DNA from: Paenibacillus sp. FSL R5-0912
GTDB lineage: Bacteria; Bacillota; Bacilli; Paenibacillales; Paenibacillaceae
Direction of reading: 5' to 3'
Length of the DNA stretch: 64,000 nucleotides
NCBI RefSeq assembly: GCF_000758605.1
Contig: NZ_CP009282.1
Location: 4,898,001-4,962,000, forward strand
A program made the translations under genes and the position numbers. Below are positions 1 through 10,300 of this stretch, one piece after another. The first letter of the stretch is position 1. Every line of letters begins with the position of its first letter. Under the pieces are notes generated by a model. That model ran no database searches, was not told the DNA's origin, and worked only from the letters and a program-made list of their open reading frames with translations.

Positions 1-296
1 ACCTTGTCATTTTGTGTAGGCTGGGAGTTCTGGCTGTCTACAATATCTACAGTGGCGATGCCTTTGGCAGCAGTATCAATGGCGTTTCGGACACCCGTCA
101 TGAAAGTATCATCAAATTTGTAGATCGCTACGCCAACCTTTGGAGTTTCAGCAGCTGAACCAGAGTTTGCAGTTGCAGGAGCGTTGCCTGTGTTAGCTTT
201 GTTACCAGTGTCAGCAGCGTTATTGTTGCCGCCGCAGCCTGCAAGAGCAGCACCCAGCAAAGCACTAGCAAGTAAAACGGAAGTGATTTTTTTCAT
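1..296 (-). CDS. mglB: Galactose/methyl-galactoside ABC transporter substrate-binding lipoprotein, N-terminal part
   Basis: Only the first 98 codons lie in the window; the gene runs off the left edge. The ATG at 296 has a strong AGGAGGT ribosome site 7 bases upstream. The product begins with a lipoprotein signal (MKKITSV.., lipobox LAGC near residue 20), then an Asn/Thr/Ala-rich tether, then the start of a periplasmic-binding fold (VGVAIYKFDDTFMTGVRNAI, near residues 54-73), typical of MglB-type binding proteins. In that family the protein delivers galactose or glucose to an ABC permease. It follows the YesN/YesM/binding-protein genes on the same strand, which suggests that trio controls its expression. 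The sugar specificity is inferred from family resemblance only. Confidence 0.82.
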   Translation of the reverse strand, partial: MKKITSVLLASALLGAALAGCGGNNNAADTGNKANTGNAPATANSGSAAETPKVGVAIYKFDDTFMTGVRNAIDTAAKGIATVDIVDSQNSQPTQNDK

Positions 297-372
297 AATC
301 AATTGACCTCCTGAGGATATTTCTTTTTTGTTATCCCGGTGTGTCCCGGGTACATCCTTATTATGCCCTACA

Positions 373-386
373 TGAAAACGGTTGCG
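373..386. promoter_or_regulatory. Possible cre (CcpA) site before the mglB-like gene
   Basis: The 14-mer TGAAAACGGTTGCG fits the catabolite-responsive consensus TGWAANCGNTNWCA at 12 of 14 positions. It lies about 80 bp upstream of the mglB-like start, in the gap between the two binding-protein genes. CcpA repression of a sugar importer would be normal in Bacillales; the site call is an inference from consensus match. Confidence 0.4.
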
Positions 387-443
387 AATATAAAATACTA
401 CTCATTTTCATGAAAATTCTAATGTCTAAAATCTGATTTACTC

Positions 444-1466
444 CTATCTGACAAAAGGGAACAGCAGCTTCTGGTTCTCGGGCCATAGCATATTCTCCAG
501 ATCAATCAGCTTGGTACCAGTGTCCACCCGCTCTGGAATAGTCACACCTTCAAGCGCTTCTACGGCGTATTTTACGGCTAAATACCCGTTGCTGAAAGGG
601 TTCTGGATCACGGTCGCCTGCACCGTGCCATCTTGCAGCGATTCCATCATGGAAGGGGAACTGTCAAACGCAACCATCTTTATGTTGCCCATTTTTAAGC
701 TTTGTATGACTTTGGCTGCTCCCTGGGATGCTATTTCATTCAAGGTGGCAATCCCGCGCAGATTCGGATGCTTCTCCAGCATTTCCCGGGTCAGGGTCTC
801 GGCCTCCATCGTGCTTGAGGAAGTGTAGGAGATCTGCACCACTTTGACATTCGGATAACGGGCTGCGTAATTGAGGAATCCTTTCTCGCGCTCATCCGCA
901 TCTCTGGCCCCGTAATCAATGCTGCCTGTAGACCCCGGGCCCGCATTCAAAGAGGAGTTGGTGAAATTGATAATTCCGACTTCGCCATATCCCTGCAAAA
1001 GCTGGATCAGCCTCTCCGCAGATTTCTGTCCCGCTTCATAACCGTTCGACCCTACATAGGCCTGTACCCTGGCTGATCCGACTTCCGCATCAACTGAAAT
1101 CACAGGGATTCTGTAATATGCTGCCTGGTCTACGACCTGAGCCAGTCCCATATAGCTGCTGGCAGCGAGAATAATCACATCCGCCTTCTCTTTAATGGAT
1201 TCCTCCACCATAACCACCTGCTCATCGATATCACTCTCCGAATCCGGCGCTTTGAACGTCAGCTTGACATTGAATTCCTTCGCTGCAGCTTCCGCTCCCA
1301 GCTTCACCGTATTCCAGTAATCCCCTTTATTCATCTTGACGATCAAATGAATATTGCGCGTCTTGTTCGTACTGATGTAAGCAGGTGACGAATTAAAGCA
1401 AGACGACACGGAGATCCAGAGCACCCCGCACAGCAGCAGAGTCAGCCAAAAACGTATGCTTCTCAC
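444..1466 (-). CDS. Accessory sugar-binding lipoprotein of a YesM/YesN sensing system
   Basis: 340 residues. The N-terminus is a lipoprotein signal (hydrophobic residues 6-20, Cys near 23), followed by a type 1 periplasmic-binding fold of the RbsB/MglB class (IHLIVKMNKGDYWNTVKLGA, ADVIILAASS, IPVISVDAEVGS, GIATLNEIASQGA). The GTG start overlaps the stop codon of the upstream histidine kinase as GTGA, so translation is likely coupled to the kinase. Such a coupling fits a sensor partner better than a bulk transport component, because a separate MglB-like gene follows directly. The arrangement resembles the XylFII-LytS/YesN systems of clostridia, where an extra binding protein presents the sugar to the kinase. 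Ligand unknown, probably a monosaccharide. Confidence 0.8.
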   Translation of the reverse strand: MRSIRFWLTLLLCGVLWISVSSCFNSSPAYISTNKTRNIHLIVKMNKGDYWNTVKLGAEAAAKEFNVKLTFKAPDSESDIDEQVVMVEESIKEKADVIILAASSYMGLAQVVDQAAYYRIPVISVDAEVGSARVQAYVGSNGYEAGQKSAERLIQLLQGYGEVGIINFTNSSLNAGPGSTGSIDYGARDADEREKGFLNYAARYPNVKVVQISYTSSSTMEAETLTREMLEKHPNLRGIATLNEIASQGAAKVIQSLKMGNIKMVAFDSSPSMMESLQDGTVQATVIQNPFSNGYLAVKYAVEALEGVTIPERVDTGTKLIDLENMLWPENQKLLFPFVR

Positions 1467-3289
1467 CGGTTTGTCTCCTCCTTCTCCTCTTCCAGTCCTT
1501 CACCGGCCAGGCGGGCCGGGAATGTGATGGTGACGATTGTGCCTTCCTCAATTTCGCTCTGAAAAGCAAGCCCATATTCGCGGCCATAATATAAGCCGAT
1601 CCGTTCATGAACATTCCGTACGCCGACTCCAGACCCGCTTCCGCTTTTAACGCCTCCGCTCAGAATCACGTTCATCGTTTCCATGGACATCCCGAGGCCG
1701 TTGTCACTGACCCTGATGATAATGAGTCCATCCTGAAGCTCAGCGCTGATCGAGATCAGCCCTTCATCCGGCATCATTTCGATCCCATGGTAAAGTGCAT
1801 TCTCAACGATTGGCTGCAGGATCAGCTTAATCGTCTGGTACTGTAATACTTCATCCTGTGCCGTTATTTCGTAACGGAACTTATTTTTGAAACGGAAGCT
1901 CTGAATCACCAGGTAATGGCGGATATGATCCAGCTCCTCCTGGATGGTAATTATATTCTTGCCCTTGCTCAGACTGATCCGGAAAAATTTCGAAAGGGAC
2001 TGAATCATCGTGACGACCTCATCCGTTTTGCCGCGCTCTGCCAGCCGGATGACCGAATTCAGTGTGTTGTATAAAAAATGAGGGTTGATCTGCGACTGCA
2101 GGACTTCAAGCTCGCCTTTGCGTTTGGTCTCCTGCTCATAGATGATCTGATCCATCAGCTGCCGGATACGCTGGAGCATCATATTGAAGCGTTTGGACAG
2201 CTGCTCCACCTCGTAGGCGCCGCTGACATTGATCGGGGTATTGAGATCTCCCTCGCCCACCTGCTTGACCGTACGCTCCAGCTTGCGGATCGGACTTGCA
2301 ATCAGCCAGGACAGGAACACAGATACGGCGGTTACACACACCAGGACAACTGCGAGGAACCAGGACAGAAATTGGTTCAGATCGCGTTTGGTCGTTACAA
2401 TCTCATCATAGTAAGCGACACCGACGATCTTCCAGCCGGTCTGAGCCAGCGTGCGCACGGTAATAAACCGCTTCTCTCCGGTGGACTCATCCAGATAGCT
2501 GCGGAAGGCATATTCCAGCACCGGCTCTACATTCTCATATTTGAGGCCGGCATAGATCAGCTGCTGCTGCGGATGGTAGACGATATTCCCGAGCGGATCG
2601 AGAATGTAAGCGTATCCTCTTTTACCGAGCTTCACTTGCCGGCTTAGCTCATCAATCGTCCTGAAATTGAAATCCAGCAGCAGGACACCGGTTTTCAGCT
2701 CACCCTTCTCCCTGTACTGAATCATTTTGCTGATCGATACGACCCAGGTATACCGTCCCTTGAACAAATTCTGAATATGCGGGGCTGAGTAGGATATCTC
2801 CGAGGTCCGCTTGGCCGTAGTGAACCAGCTCTGGCTCTCCAGCTGAGTGTTCAGGCGCATGCTTTGACCAGGCGTACCTACTACATATTTGCCCTGTGGT
2901 GTAAAAACAGCCATGGATACCAGGTCCTCGCGGCTGCTCATTAGTGTGTACATCCGTTCATAGAGCAACGGAGAGTCAATGGATTGACTCGTGGTGATCT
3001 GCTTCTCCGCCGTCTCAAAAATACTGCCCATCCCTTTAACATACAGCTCCAGATTATAATTCACCTGCTCGATAATCTGCTGCATATTGAGATTGGCATT
3101 CTCCTCCGCCGTGTTGGCAAACTTCCCGTACAGCATAATGCTGACGATCACCGCTACTGCCACAGTGACCGCCGTAAAAGTCAGGGTAATAATTAGCTGA
3201 ATGCTGCGCAGCTTGGACGACAGGCGGATTTTGCCTCTCTTGCGGGGCTGCGGGCGAAGCGGAAAGAAAGTACCCTTCGGCTTATTCAT
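1463..3289 (-). CDS. yesM: YesM-family sensor histidine kinase
   Basis: 608 residues. After a basic N-terminus come TM1 (about 30-53), a large extracytoplasmic Cache-type sensor region (about 55-295), TM2 (about 300-322) and a HAMP linker. The cytoplasmic part carries the His_kinase motif INPHFLYNTLNSVIRLAE with the phospho-accepting His near 397, and an HATPase domain with N-box QPIVENALYHG, G1 box VSDNGLGM and G2 GSGVGVRN. It autophosphorylates and passes phosphate to the adjacent YesN-type regulator, whose stop codon lies 3 bp upstream. The next gene, a binding lipoprotein, overlaps its 3' end by 4 bp and may supply the ligand. The symbol denotes the family, not an ortholog of B. subtilis YesM. 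Confidence 0.9.
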   Translation of the reverse strand: MNKPKGTFFPLRPQPRKRGKIRLSSKLRSIQLIITLTFTAVTVAVAVIVSIMLYGKFANTAEENANLNMQQIIEQVNYNLELYVKGMGSIFETAEKQITTSQSIDSPLLYERMYTLMSSREDLVSMAVFTPQGKYVVGTPGQSMRLNTQLESQSWFTTAKRTSEISYSAPHIQNLFKGRYTWVVSISKMIQYREKGELKTGVLLLDFNFRTIDELSRQVKLGKRGYAYILDPLGNIVYHPQQQLIYAGLKYENVEPVLEYAFRSYLDESTGEKRFITVRTLAQTGWKIVGVAYYDEIVTTKRDLNQFLSWFLAVVLVCVTAVSVFLSWLIASPIRKLERTVKQVGEGDLNTPINVSGAYEVEQLSKRFNMMLQRIRQLMDQIIYEQETKRKGELEVLQSQINPHFLYNTLNSVIRLAERGKTDEVVTMIQSLSKFFRISLSKGKNIITIQEELDHIRHYLVIQSFRFKNKFRYEITAQDEVLQYQTIKLILQPIVENALYHGIEMMPDEGLISISAELQDGLIIIRVSDNGLGMSMETMNVILSGGVKSGSGSGVGVRNVHERIGLYYGREYGLAFQSEIEEGTIVTITFPARLAGEGLEEEKEETNR

Positions 3290-3292
3290 GGG

Positions 3293-4942
3293 TTATCCTC
3301 CCCGCGAGCTGTTCTTATACTCTTTGGGTGACTGTCCGTATTTCTTGCGGAAGCAGAAGCTGAAATAGTTCGGATCGGCAAAACCGATCCGCTCGGCGAT
3401 TTCAAAGGCCTTCAGCTCGGTCGAGCGCAGCATTTCCTTCGCCGCCTCCAGCCGGATCTGCAGCAGATAGCTGACAAAGGTCATCTTCATTTCTTTCTTG
3501 AAAATACTGCTGAAATAACCTGTGCTGATATGCAGATGCTGGCATACCTTGCCGATGGAAATGTCGGACTCCTCATAATGGGCACGGATATAATCCTTGG
3601 CCTGGTCAATCAGCTGCTTATAGCTCGACTGCCGCTCGGATGCAATGGTATCCATCAGCCGGCTGCACACCGTGATAATCCACTGCTTGGCTTCCCCCAT
3701 ATTGTTGAACTTATTAAGCTCGGTCAGCGATGAAATGCCTGAGCCGATAAAGTCATTCGTTTCACTTCCGGATTCCTTGGCCACCCGCAGAATCGATGTA
3801 ATGATCTCCAGCAGGAAAATCTGATAATCCTGTGTCGAGACCTGCGCCGTATCCAGTCCCCCGAACAGCTCGTCCACTACTTCCCGCAGCTCCTGGACTG
3901 TACCCAGCTTGATCGTGCGGATCAGCGACTGCTGGGTCAGCTCATCATAGGCCAGCATCTGGCTGGATCTCGACTCCACATCCTCAATCCAGATCACACG
4001 GTTGTTGCCGAGAATCAGCCGGTAATCCAGTGCCTGCAGTGCATCCCCGAAGGAATTGAACAGCATGGACGGCATCCGGCATACCGTTCCTGCACCTGCA
4101 GTCACTGTGAGTTTCAGGAAACGTTGTACATTCTGGCGGATTTCTTCAAGAATGGTGAAGGTTCTGGCTGTCATTTCGCTCTCATCGGTTCCCTGGCTCA
4201 CGGAGAGCAGCACCACATCATCGCGGTGGATGAACACCTTGCCGAAGCTGTGCTTCTGGCAGATTTCCTCGGCAATATTCAGGACGGCAAAGAGCTGCAG
4301 ATTACGGTCCCCGGTGTCACGCAGGGATACCGGCCTGGCCTCAGGAACGCCGGAGCTTCTGTCCGGACGGATATAATCAATGCTGATAACAGAGGATTGA
4401 AATAGCTCCCCGCTCAGATTGATGCCATATTCTGCGCTTTTCTCGGTAATTTCTACGGAGCGCAGACGGCGTGACACAAGAGAGGACAGGAACTGCTCAC
4501 GCAGCACCGGCAGGCTCTTGCGGTAATGCTCGCTGAGCACGAATACATTCTCCTTCTCGGCAATCTCGGTCTCAATAGCAGCTCTAACCTTCAGCAGGAC
4601 ATCAATCAGCTCCTGAGAAGAGAAGGGCTTAAGAATATATTCATCAATCTGCAGCTTAATCGCCTTCTGGGCATATTCGAATTCATCATAGCCGGTCAGA
4701 ATGATTATCTTCGTGTTAGGGTGACGGCTACGGATCCATTCCGCCAGCTGCAGTCCATTCATGAACGGCATTTGGATATCGGTAACCACCACATCCGGCA
4801 GCAACCGGTCTATCGCATCTGCGGCTTCACGGCCATTCTCCGCCTGTTCCACCACTTCAAATCCGTATTTCTCCCAGTCGATCTGGGCGATAATGCCTTC
4901 TCTTACATCTTCCTCGTCTTCGGCGAGAATTAATTTATACAT
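3293..4942 (-). CDS. yesN: YesN-family response regulator, AraC-type DNA-binding
   Basis: 549 residues. The receiver domain (1-120) has acidic residues at 8-10 (AEDEED), the phosphorylation site Asp55 (VVVTDIQMP) and the conserved Lys of YILKPFS near 105. A middle region of about 300 residues has no clear family. The last 100 residues form an AraC/XylS double helix-turn-helix (ISIGKVCQHLHISTGYFSSI; IAERIGFADPNYFSFCFRKK). It is first in the operon YesN-YesM-binding protein-(mglB) and probably activates the sugar transporter genes that follow. The 630 bp upstream hold no other gene, so its promoter should lie there. Confidence 0.92.
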   Translation of the reverse strand: MYKLILAEDEEDVREGIIAQIDWEKYGFEVVEQAENGREAADAIDRLLPDVVVTDIQMPFMNGLQLAEWIRSRHPNTKIIILTGYDEFEYAQKAIKLQIDEYILKPFSSQELIDVLLKVRAAIETEIAEKENVFVLSEHYRKSLPVLREQFLSSLVSRRLRSVEITEKSAEYGINLSGELFQSSVISIDYIRPDRSSGVPEARPVSLRDTGDRNLQLFAVLNIAEEICQKHSFGKVFIHRDDVVLLSVSQGTDESEMTARTFTILEEIRQNVQRFLKLTVTAGAGTVCRMPSMLFNSFGDALQALDYRLILGNNRVIWIEDVESRSSQMLAYDELTQQSLIRTIKLGTVQELREVVDELFGGLDTAQVSTQDYQIFLLEIITSILRVAKESGSETNDFIGSGISSLTELNKFNNMGEAKQWIITVCSRLMDTIASERQSSYKQLIDQAKDYIRAHYEESDISIGKVCQHLHISTGYFSSIFKKEMKMTFVSYLLQIRLEAAKEMLRSTELKAFEIAERIGFADPNYFSFCFRKKYGQSPKEYKNSSRGG

Positions 4943-5223
4943 GCTTCATCCCTCTTCGGATATCGTTTGGAGTTTTACAGCATTATAATAGCTGATTCAG
5001 TAAGCTCAATCTATGTTTAAATAATGAAAGCTGCAGTAGCGGATCAAGTCAAATATGGGGAGCAATTCACTATATAGGCTGAGTGCATTTATTGCAAGTA
5101 AATATTATGTACATACATAGTGCGAATCCATTACAGAATGAAATTCCCCGGACCGCCTGACGCCGCTACATTCCTGAATCACACTCCTATAGGTGAGGTG
5201 CGGTCCATCCCGCTTCATGAACA

Positions 5224-5445
5224 ATAAGTGGAATTTGGACACTTAATTTCATCATATAATTGGGCACCACCATTGTAAGTGGAATAACAACACTTACTCC
5301 CTTGATTCGAGCGCCAGGTGACGAATGGTGGATAAATAAATGTATTTTTTCCAACTACTGTTCAAGAAACGTCTGTTCCGGCAAAATTAGATGCTCTTTT
5401 TCCACTAATTACTTGAGGAAACGTCTTCGTCGCTGTCAATCATGA
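5224..5445. repeat. Degenerate tandem intergenic repeats, period about 51 bp
   Basis: The gene-free stretch 4943-5520 contains related blocks: TAAGTGGAAT at 5225 and again at 5276, each followed by an ACACTTA segment that forms a short inverted repeat with the TAAGTG; then two blocks with TTTTTTCCA..ACT...GAAACGTCT starting near 5342 and 5392. Spacing between like blocks is about 51 bp. A short open frame across the area lacks a ribosome site and is not a credible gene. The rest of 4943-5224 is AT-rich and should hold the yesN promoter, but no clear -35/-10 pair was chosen. Confidence 0.6.
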
Positions 5446-5520
5446 ATAAGGACTACCGTTTCAGAAGAAAATAGATGGGTATGTTATCGTGTGAGACTTA
5501 TAAATTCTGTGAATCGGCAT

Positions 5521-5551
5521 AAAAAAAACCATCCCGCTTATGCCGGGATGG
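5521..5551 (-). terminator. Intrinsic terminator after the GNAT gene
   Basis: On the minus strand a stem CCATCCCG...CGGGATGG with a short loop is followed by a run of eight T. It lies 24-54 bp past the GNAT stop codon and ends the purT-GNAT operon. Confidence 0.85.
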
Positions 5552-5574
5552 GGATGTTCGGTCACGTATAGGAA

Positions 5575-6039
5575 TTATAGCAATGCTTTGTTGAAGCGGT
5601 AGCCTGTTGTCTTTTCGAACCCGATATGGCGGTAAAAGGCATGTGCCGGTGCACGCTCCACGCGGTTGCCGCTTCGCAGGAACAGCTGGCAGCAGCCTTG
5701 ATGGCGTGCCCATTCTTCCGCTGCGGATACGAGTCTTTTGCCAAGGCCTTGTCCTCTAAGTTCCTCTGATACGATCAGCGCGGTAATTTCCGTAATACAA
5801 TCTGCATGTTTGTAATAGGACTTCACCTGCCGGAGTCCGATCATTCCCACAACTTCGTTATTGAGTTCTGCGACCATTGTGCAGTGGAGCGGATCATGCT
5901 CCATGCCTTCCATTCTCTCTTTCATCACGCTAAGCGTCGTCGGATAGCCGAATTCCCGCAGAAGGGCTGTAACTCTCTCCAGATCATTCATGCCACATTT
6001 GCGAATTTGCAGTACCTGCTCCTGAGTACTACTGTTCAT
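5575..6039 (-). CDS. GNAT-family N-acetyltransferase
   Basis: 154 residues spanning one GNAT fold. Visible elements are [14 protein letters not shown] (beta 4 region), the acyl-CoA pyrophosphate loop motif [19 protein letters not shown] (Q/RxxGxG/A, near residues 94-112) and the terminal [17 protein letters not shown] that ends most GNATs. The ATG start overlaps the last 11 bp of purT, with GGAGG placed inside purT, indicating translational coupling. Substrate cannot be read from sequence; the pairing with purT does not prove a purine role. An intrinsic terminator follows. Confidence 0.85.
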   Translation of the reverse strand: MNSSTQEQVLQIRKCGMNDLERVTALLREFGYPTTLSVMKERMEGMEHDPLHCTMVAELNNEVVGMIGLRQVKSYYKHADCITEITALIVSEELRGQGLGKRLVSAAEEWARHQGCCQLFLRSGNRVERAPAHAFYRHIGFEKTTGYRFNKALL

Positions 6040-7219
6040 CCTCGTATACCTCCACTTTTAGCATAGACGCCGCCTGCTTGGCCGTCGTCCGCGCGATTTC
6101 CACATCTTCCGCTGAACTGAGTGTTACTGCCATCCGCCGTCCAGGGCGGATCTCCGGTTTGCCGAATACACGGACTTGCGTTCGGGGAAAGGTTAGCGCC
6201 TTATCTATCCCGGTTACTGCAAAAGCTTGTCCAGTTCCTTCGGCCTTCAGGGTAGCTGAAGCACCCGGTGTTAACAAACGTACCGATTCCAGCGGAAATC
6301 CAAGAATGGCTCTGACATGCAGAGCAAATTCCGACAAATCCTGCGTAATCATTGTAACCATACCTGTGTCATGCGGTCTGGGTGATACTTCGCTGAACAG
6401 TACCCCGTCCGGGGTCAGAAACAGCTCCACTCCAAAAATCCCATATCCGCCAAGCTCATCCGTAACGGCCCGGGCCATCGACTGTGCTTCGGCAAGCAGC
6501 GCTTCACTCATCTGATGTGGCTGCCAGGACTCCACATAATCGCCATCCTTCTGGATGTGGCCGATCGGCGGACAAAATACGGTTCCGCTAACCGAGCGGA
6601 CGGTAAGTAGTGTAATTTCACTCTCAAAAGTGACAAAAGCTTCTACAATGACGCGTGTACCTTTGGCACGTGCTCCTTCCAGAGCCGTATTCCAGCATTC
6701 TGCGGCATCCTCAGGTGTCCTGCAAATACTCTGTCCCTTGCCGGAAGAGCTCATGATCGGCTTGATCACACACGGTGTTCCAAGCTCACTTACGGCCTGG
6801 TGAAGTTCGTCCAGACTGTCAGCGAACCGGTATCCGGCGGTCGGCAGACCCAACTCTTCAGCCGCAAGGCGGCGGATGCCTTCCCGGTCCATCGTCAGTC
6901 TAGCGCTACGTGCGGTCGGTACCACGAGGAAACCTTCTTCCTCCAGTTCCACCAGCGCTCCGGTAGCAATGGCTTCGATCTCGGGGACAATCAAATCCGG
7001 TTTCTCTGAACGGATTAATTGCTTCAGTGCCTCTGCATCCAGCATATCCAGTACATAAGAGCGGTGGGCTACACCCATCGCCGGTGCAGCTTCATAACGA
7101 TCCACAGCTACGGTCTCTACGCCAAGGCGCTGAGCTTCGATAATGACTTCCTTACCCAGTTCACCGCTGCCGAGCAGCAGCAGCTTCTTACTCCGGGCTG
7201 AAAAAGGAGCTCCCCACAT
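6029..7219 (-). CDS. purT: Formate-dependent phosphoribosylglycinamide formyltransferase
   Basis: 396 residues from the chosen ATG at 7219, which has GGAG six bases upstream; a TTG 12 bp further out has no usable ribosome site. The protein is an ATP-grasp enzyme: N-terminal Rossmann-like part ([21 protein letters not shown], residues about 12-32; [13 protein letters not shown]), ATP-binding part ([14 protein letters not shown], near 150), and Mg-binding segment ([23 protein letters not shown], near 265-287). PurT makes formyl-GAR from GAR, formate and ATP in purine synthesis, bypassing the folate-dependent PurN. The related PurK is excluded by the GELGKE and PRPHDTG motifs. It overlaps the downstream GNAT gene by 11 bp. 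Confidence 0.93.
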   Translation of the reverse strand: MWGAPFSARSKKLLLLGSGELGKEVIIEAQRLGVETVAVDRYEAAPAMGVAHRSYVLDMLDAEALKQLIRSEKPDLIVPEIEAIATGALVELEEEGFLVVPTARSARLTMDREGIRRLAAEELGLPTAGYRFADSLDELHQAVSELGTPCVIKPIMSSSGKGQSICRTPEDAAECWNTALEGARAKGTRVIVEAFVTFESEITLLTVRSVSGTVFCPPIGHIQKDGDYVESWQPHQMSEALLAEAQSMARAVTDELGGYGIFGVELFLTPDGVLFSEVSPRPHDTGMVTMITQDLSEFALHVRAILGFPLESVRLLTPGASATLKAEGTGQAFAVTGIDKALTFPRTQVRVFGKPEIRPGRRMAVTLSSAEDVEIARTTAKQAASMLKVEVYEDEQ

Positions 7220-7367
7220 TGTCGACTCCAACCTCTTTTCGCAAATTTGACTGCCGACTTCTCTATTTCTGTAAATTGTCGCAGTTTCATTGTAAATTTT
7301 CAGGCTTCTTTATTTTCATCCATCAACCAGCAGATTGCAAGCATTCTTCGACATTTTCCTACAAACT

Positions 7368-10300
7368 TCACAGATGACTGTCCACCATATTGACGAAAGA
7401 TTGCTCCATGAGCGATAATTCGCGGGCAATTTGGCCCCAGTGCTGCGCTGAATCACCCCCTTTCAGGAGTTCCGACATGGCCGCTTCCTGCTCGGCCAGA
7501 CCTTCACGCAGCTGCTCTGCGGCAAGGGAAAGTGCCGCCGCTGCCGCACCGGTATAGAAAGACAGCAGCCGTTCTTCCTGGCTTACAGCCGCAGCAGCAA
7601 TAGCCTCCTTGAACCAGTGCTCGGCAGCTGTGCGGATGTCTGCCCGTCCAGGGCCTTCAAAGAAATAACGCGGTGATCTGAAGCGGCTCCACAGTGCTGC
7701 CCAATCCAGAGGGGCTAGGGAGCAATCGAGCTTTGCCGGGACGGGCCAGCGCTCGTCTGAATTCTCCAGAAGCTGAAGCTCCTGACCCGGGATGGAAAGT
7801 TCTGCGGCTGCGGCTGCAGCCGCCTGAGTTACCAGCCTGCGCCCTGCCGCCTCCAGCCGCAGGGTGGTCGCCCACAGCTCCTGCTCCAGTTCACGCAGGA
7901 TACTGCGCTCCAGCTCCCGGCCGCAGGCAATGAAGATGTCTTTCAGATGACCGCCCTCTTCCCGGAGGATAGAGGGATGGAACGATTCCTGAAAGGAACG
8001 GCCGAAGGAGAAGGACAGGCGCTGCCGGACATGATAGAGAAGCTCCTCACCCTCCCGGCGCAGATCCCGGATGGGCCGCTCTTCCCGCTCAAGCTGTGCC
8101 AGCCGGAGGCCTGCGTCATCCCGGCGCTGCCGGAACCGCCGCAGCCCTTCTTCCCGCTGGTCCGCTGCCATAAGCGCCATATGCTGCCATTCCTCCGCGC
8201 GGAGCCGGACCGAGCTTAGGCTATCCCTCGCCGCCGCCAGTGACAGGCGTGGCAGCTCCTCACCCGCAAATTCAGACAGCGCTTCTTCGAAGCTGCTGAA
8301 TCCGGAAGCCTCGTAGGACTCCCGTACCCCGCGCGACTTGCCCTCCAGGGCAAGCAGACTAGACAAGGCATAGATCCGCGGGGAGGTCAGGCCGCCGGCA
8401 CGCAGATTCTGCGTCACATGCTGCTTCACTTCTTCCAGCTCTGCCTCGTCTGAAGCGAGGTCGGACGCATTGATGATGAAGAACATTTTATCTAGGGCAA
8501 AGCTGTCCTTGATTCTTCCCAGCTGGGCCAGGAGACTGCGGTCGGCTTTGGAGAAGGCATGATTATAGTAGGTCACGAAGCAGATCGCATCCGCATTCTT
8601 CATGTAGCCAAAGGTTACACCGGTATGCCGGGCATGTAAGGAATCCGCTCCGGGGGTGTCAACCAATACGATGCCGCTCCGTGTCAGAGGGCTGTCATAA
8701 TATAGGTCAGTACTCTGCACGAAGCAGGCCCGTTTCTCATCGGCTACCAGGCTGCGGTATTCCTGAAGGCTGACTGTACGCTCTGTTCCGAGCAGCGGGC
8801 CGGATTCCTCCCAGCCCGCTGCCGCTGCGCGCAAGAATCCGGCATGCGGCAGCGAGGACGGATGAAGCCCGCTGGTCTGCAGGCGGGCCACCGCTGCAGT
8901 CCAGGTGGTGTGCTGCGGCGGTGCCAGCTGCAGCACACTGAAGGAATGGAGGATATCGTCCCAGAAATCCTCCGCTGACTTCATGGTCACGGCCGCAGTC
9001 GCGTGGGCGAATCCGCCCTCGGGGGCCAGTATGCGGCCGACGGCAGCCGTGGCGGGATGCGGAGACACAGGCAGCACCTCTTCGCCCAGCAGGGCGTTGG
9101 CGAAGGAGGACTTGCCGGCGCTGAACGCTCCGAACAGCGCCATCGTAAAGCGGCCGCCGGCGAGGTCCTCCGCCCGCGCCGCCAGGCTGCGCGCAGCCGA
9201 GGCCATGGCCGGCTCCTCGCGCAGCAGCCCGGCCGCAGCGTGCAGCGCCGCTGCGGCCTGCGTCAGCCGGCGGCGCCCGCCCGCCGGCGAAGCCGTACCC
9301 GCCGCCCACGGTGCGGCGGCGGGGTGAGCAGCCGCTGCGCTGCGCGGCGGCTGCTCAGGGCTGGCGGCGCAAGGCGCGCCAGCCGTAAGGGCCCTCACCT
9401 CCGGCAGGACGCCGGGGGTGAGGGTACGGCGCGGCGGCAGCAGCGCCGCGAGTTCGCCCGCGCGCGCGGCAGCCGCGCGGTCCAGAGCGGCCAGCGCGGC
9501 GTGCGCGTGCGCCTGCCGCTGCAGGGCCGCTTCGCGGCGCGAGAGCTCCGCGCGCCGCTCGTCCAGCAGCGGCGGCAGCTGGGCCAGCAGCTGCTCGCCG
9601 AAGGCCAGAGCCGCGCGGCGGAACTGTGCCTTAATTTCTGCCGCAAGCGTGCGGCAGAAATTAAGCAGCGCCTCGCCCGACGACCCGGTCCCCGGCTTCA
9701 CCTGATCCGCCAGCCACTGCTGGCTCACCGCCGGGAACGCCTGCTTCAGCAGCGGCTCTGCCCCTTCCTGCCACAGCCCTGCGCCTTCAGCCCAGTCACG
9801 CACGAGCTGGAGTATATGCCACTCCAGCTGGGCAGTGATCTCTCTCTGCTGAAGCCCGTGCCAGTGGAGAAGCCGCGTTGCCTGCTCCTTCTCCCGCTTC
9901 GCCGCGGTGAACAATAGCCCGCGCCGGAAACCCGGGCTGCTGCTCTCGATATAAGCTCCAGCAGCATCCCTTACATCGGCTGGCATCAGATTGCTGTTGC
10001 CAAGCAGGGCATCCAGCTTACTGCGCAGCTCCAGCCGCATCCGCTCCGGCAGCTGCACGAGCAGCTCCTCAGCCTGCGAAATTTCCCGGATTTCTGCCTC
10101 CACCGCTTCCTTACCGGCATCCCCGGCCGCTTCCAGTAACTGAGAGCGCTCCTCCTGCTGCTCCTCGCGGTAAGCTGCAAGCACCGCAGCCGCCGTATGG
10201 TGGATGGAACGGGACAGACTGTAGCCGAGCAGTTCTTTTCGCTGCTCCAGCAGAGCTGCAATTACCGCGAGCAGATCATCCCATTGGTTCAGAGGGTGAT

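Noticed and set aside
9003-9917. 304-codon open frame on the plus strand
   Set aside because: It is antisense to the GC-rich middle of the dynamin gene; Arg/Ala-rich composition shows a GC-driven shadow frame.
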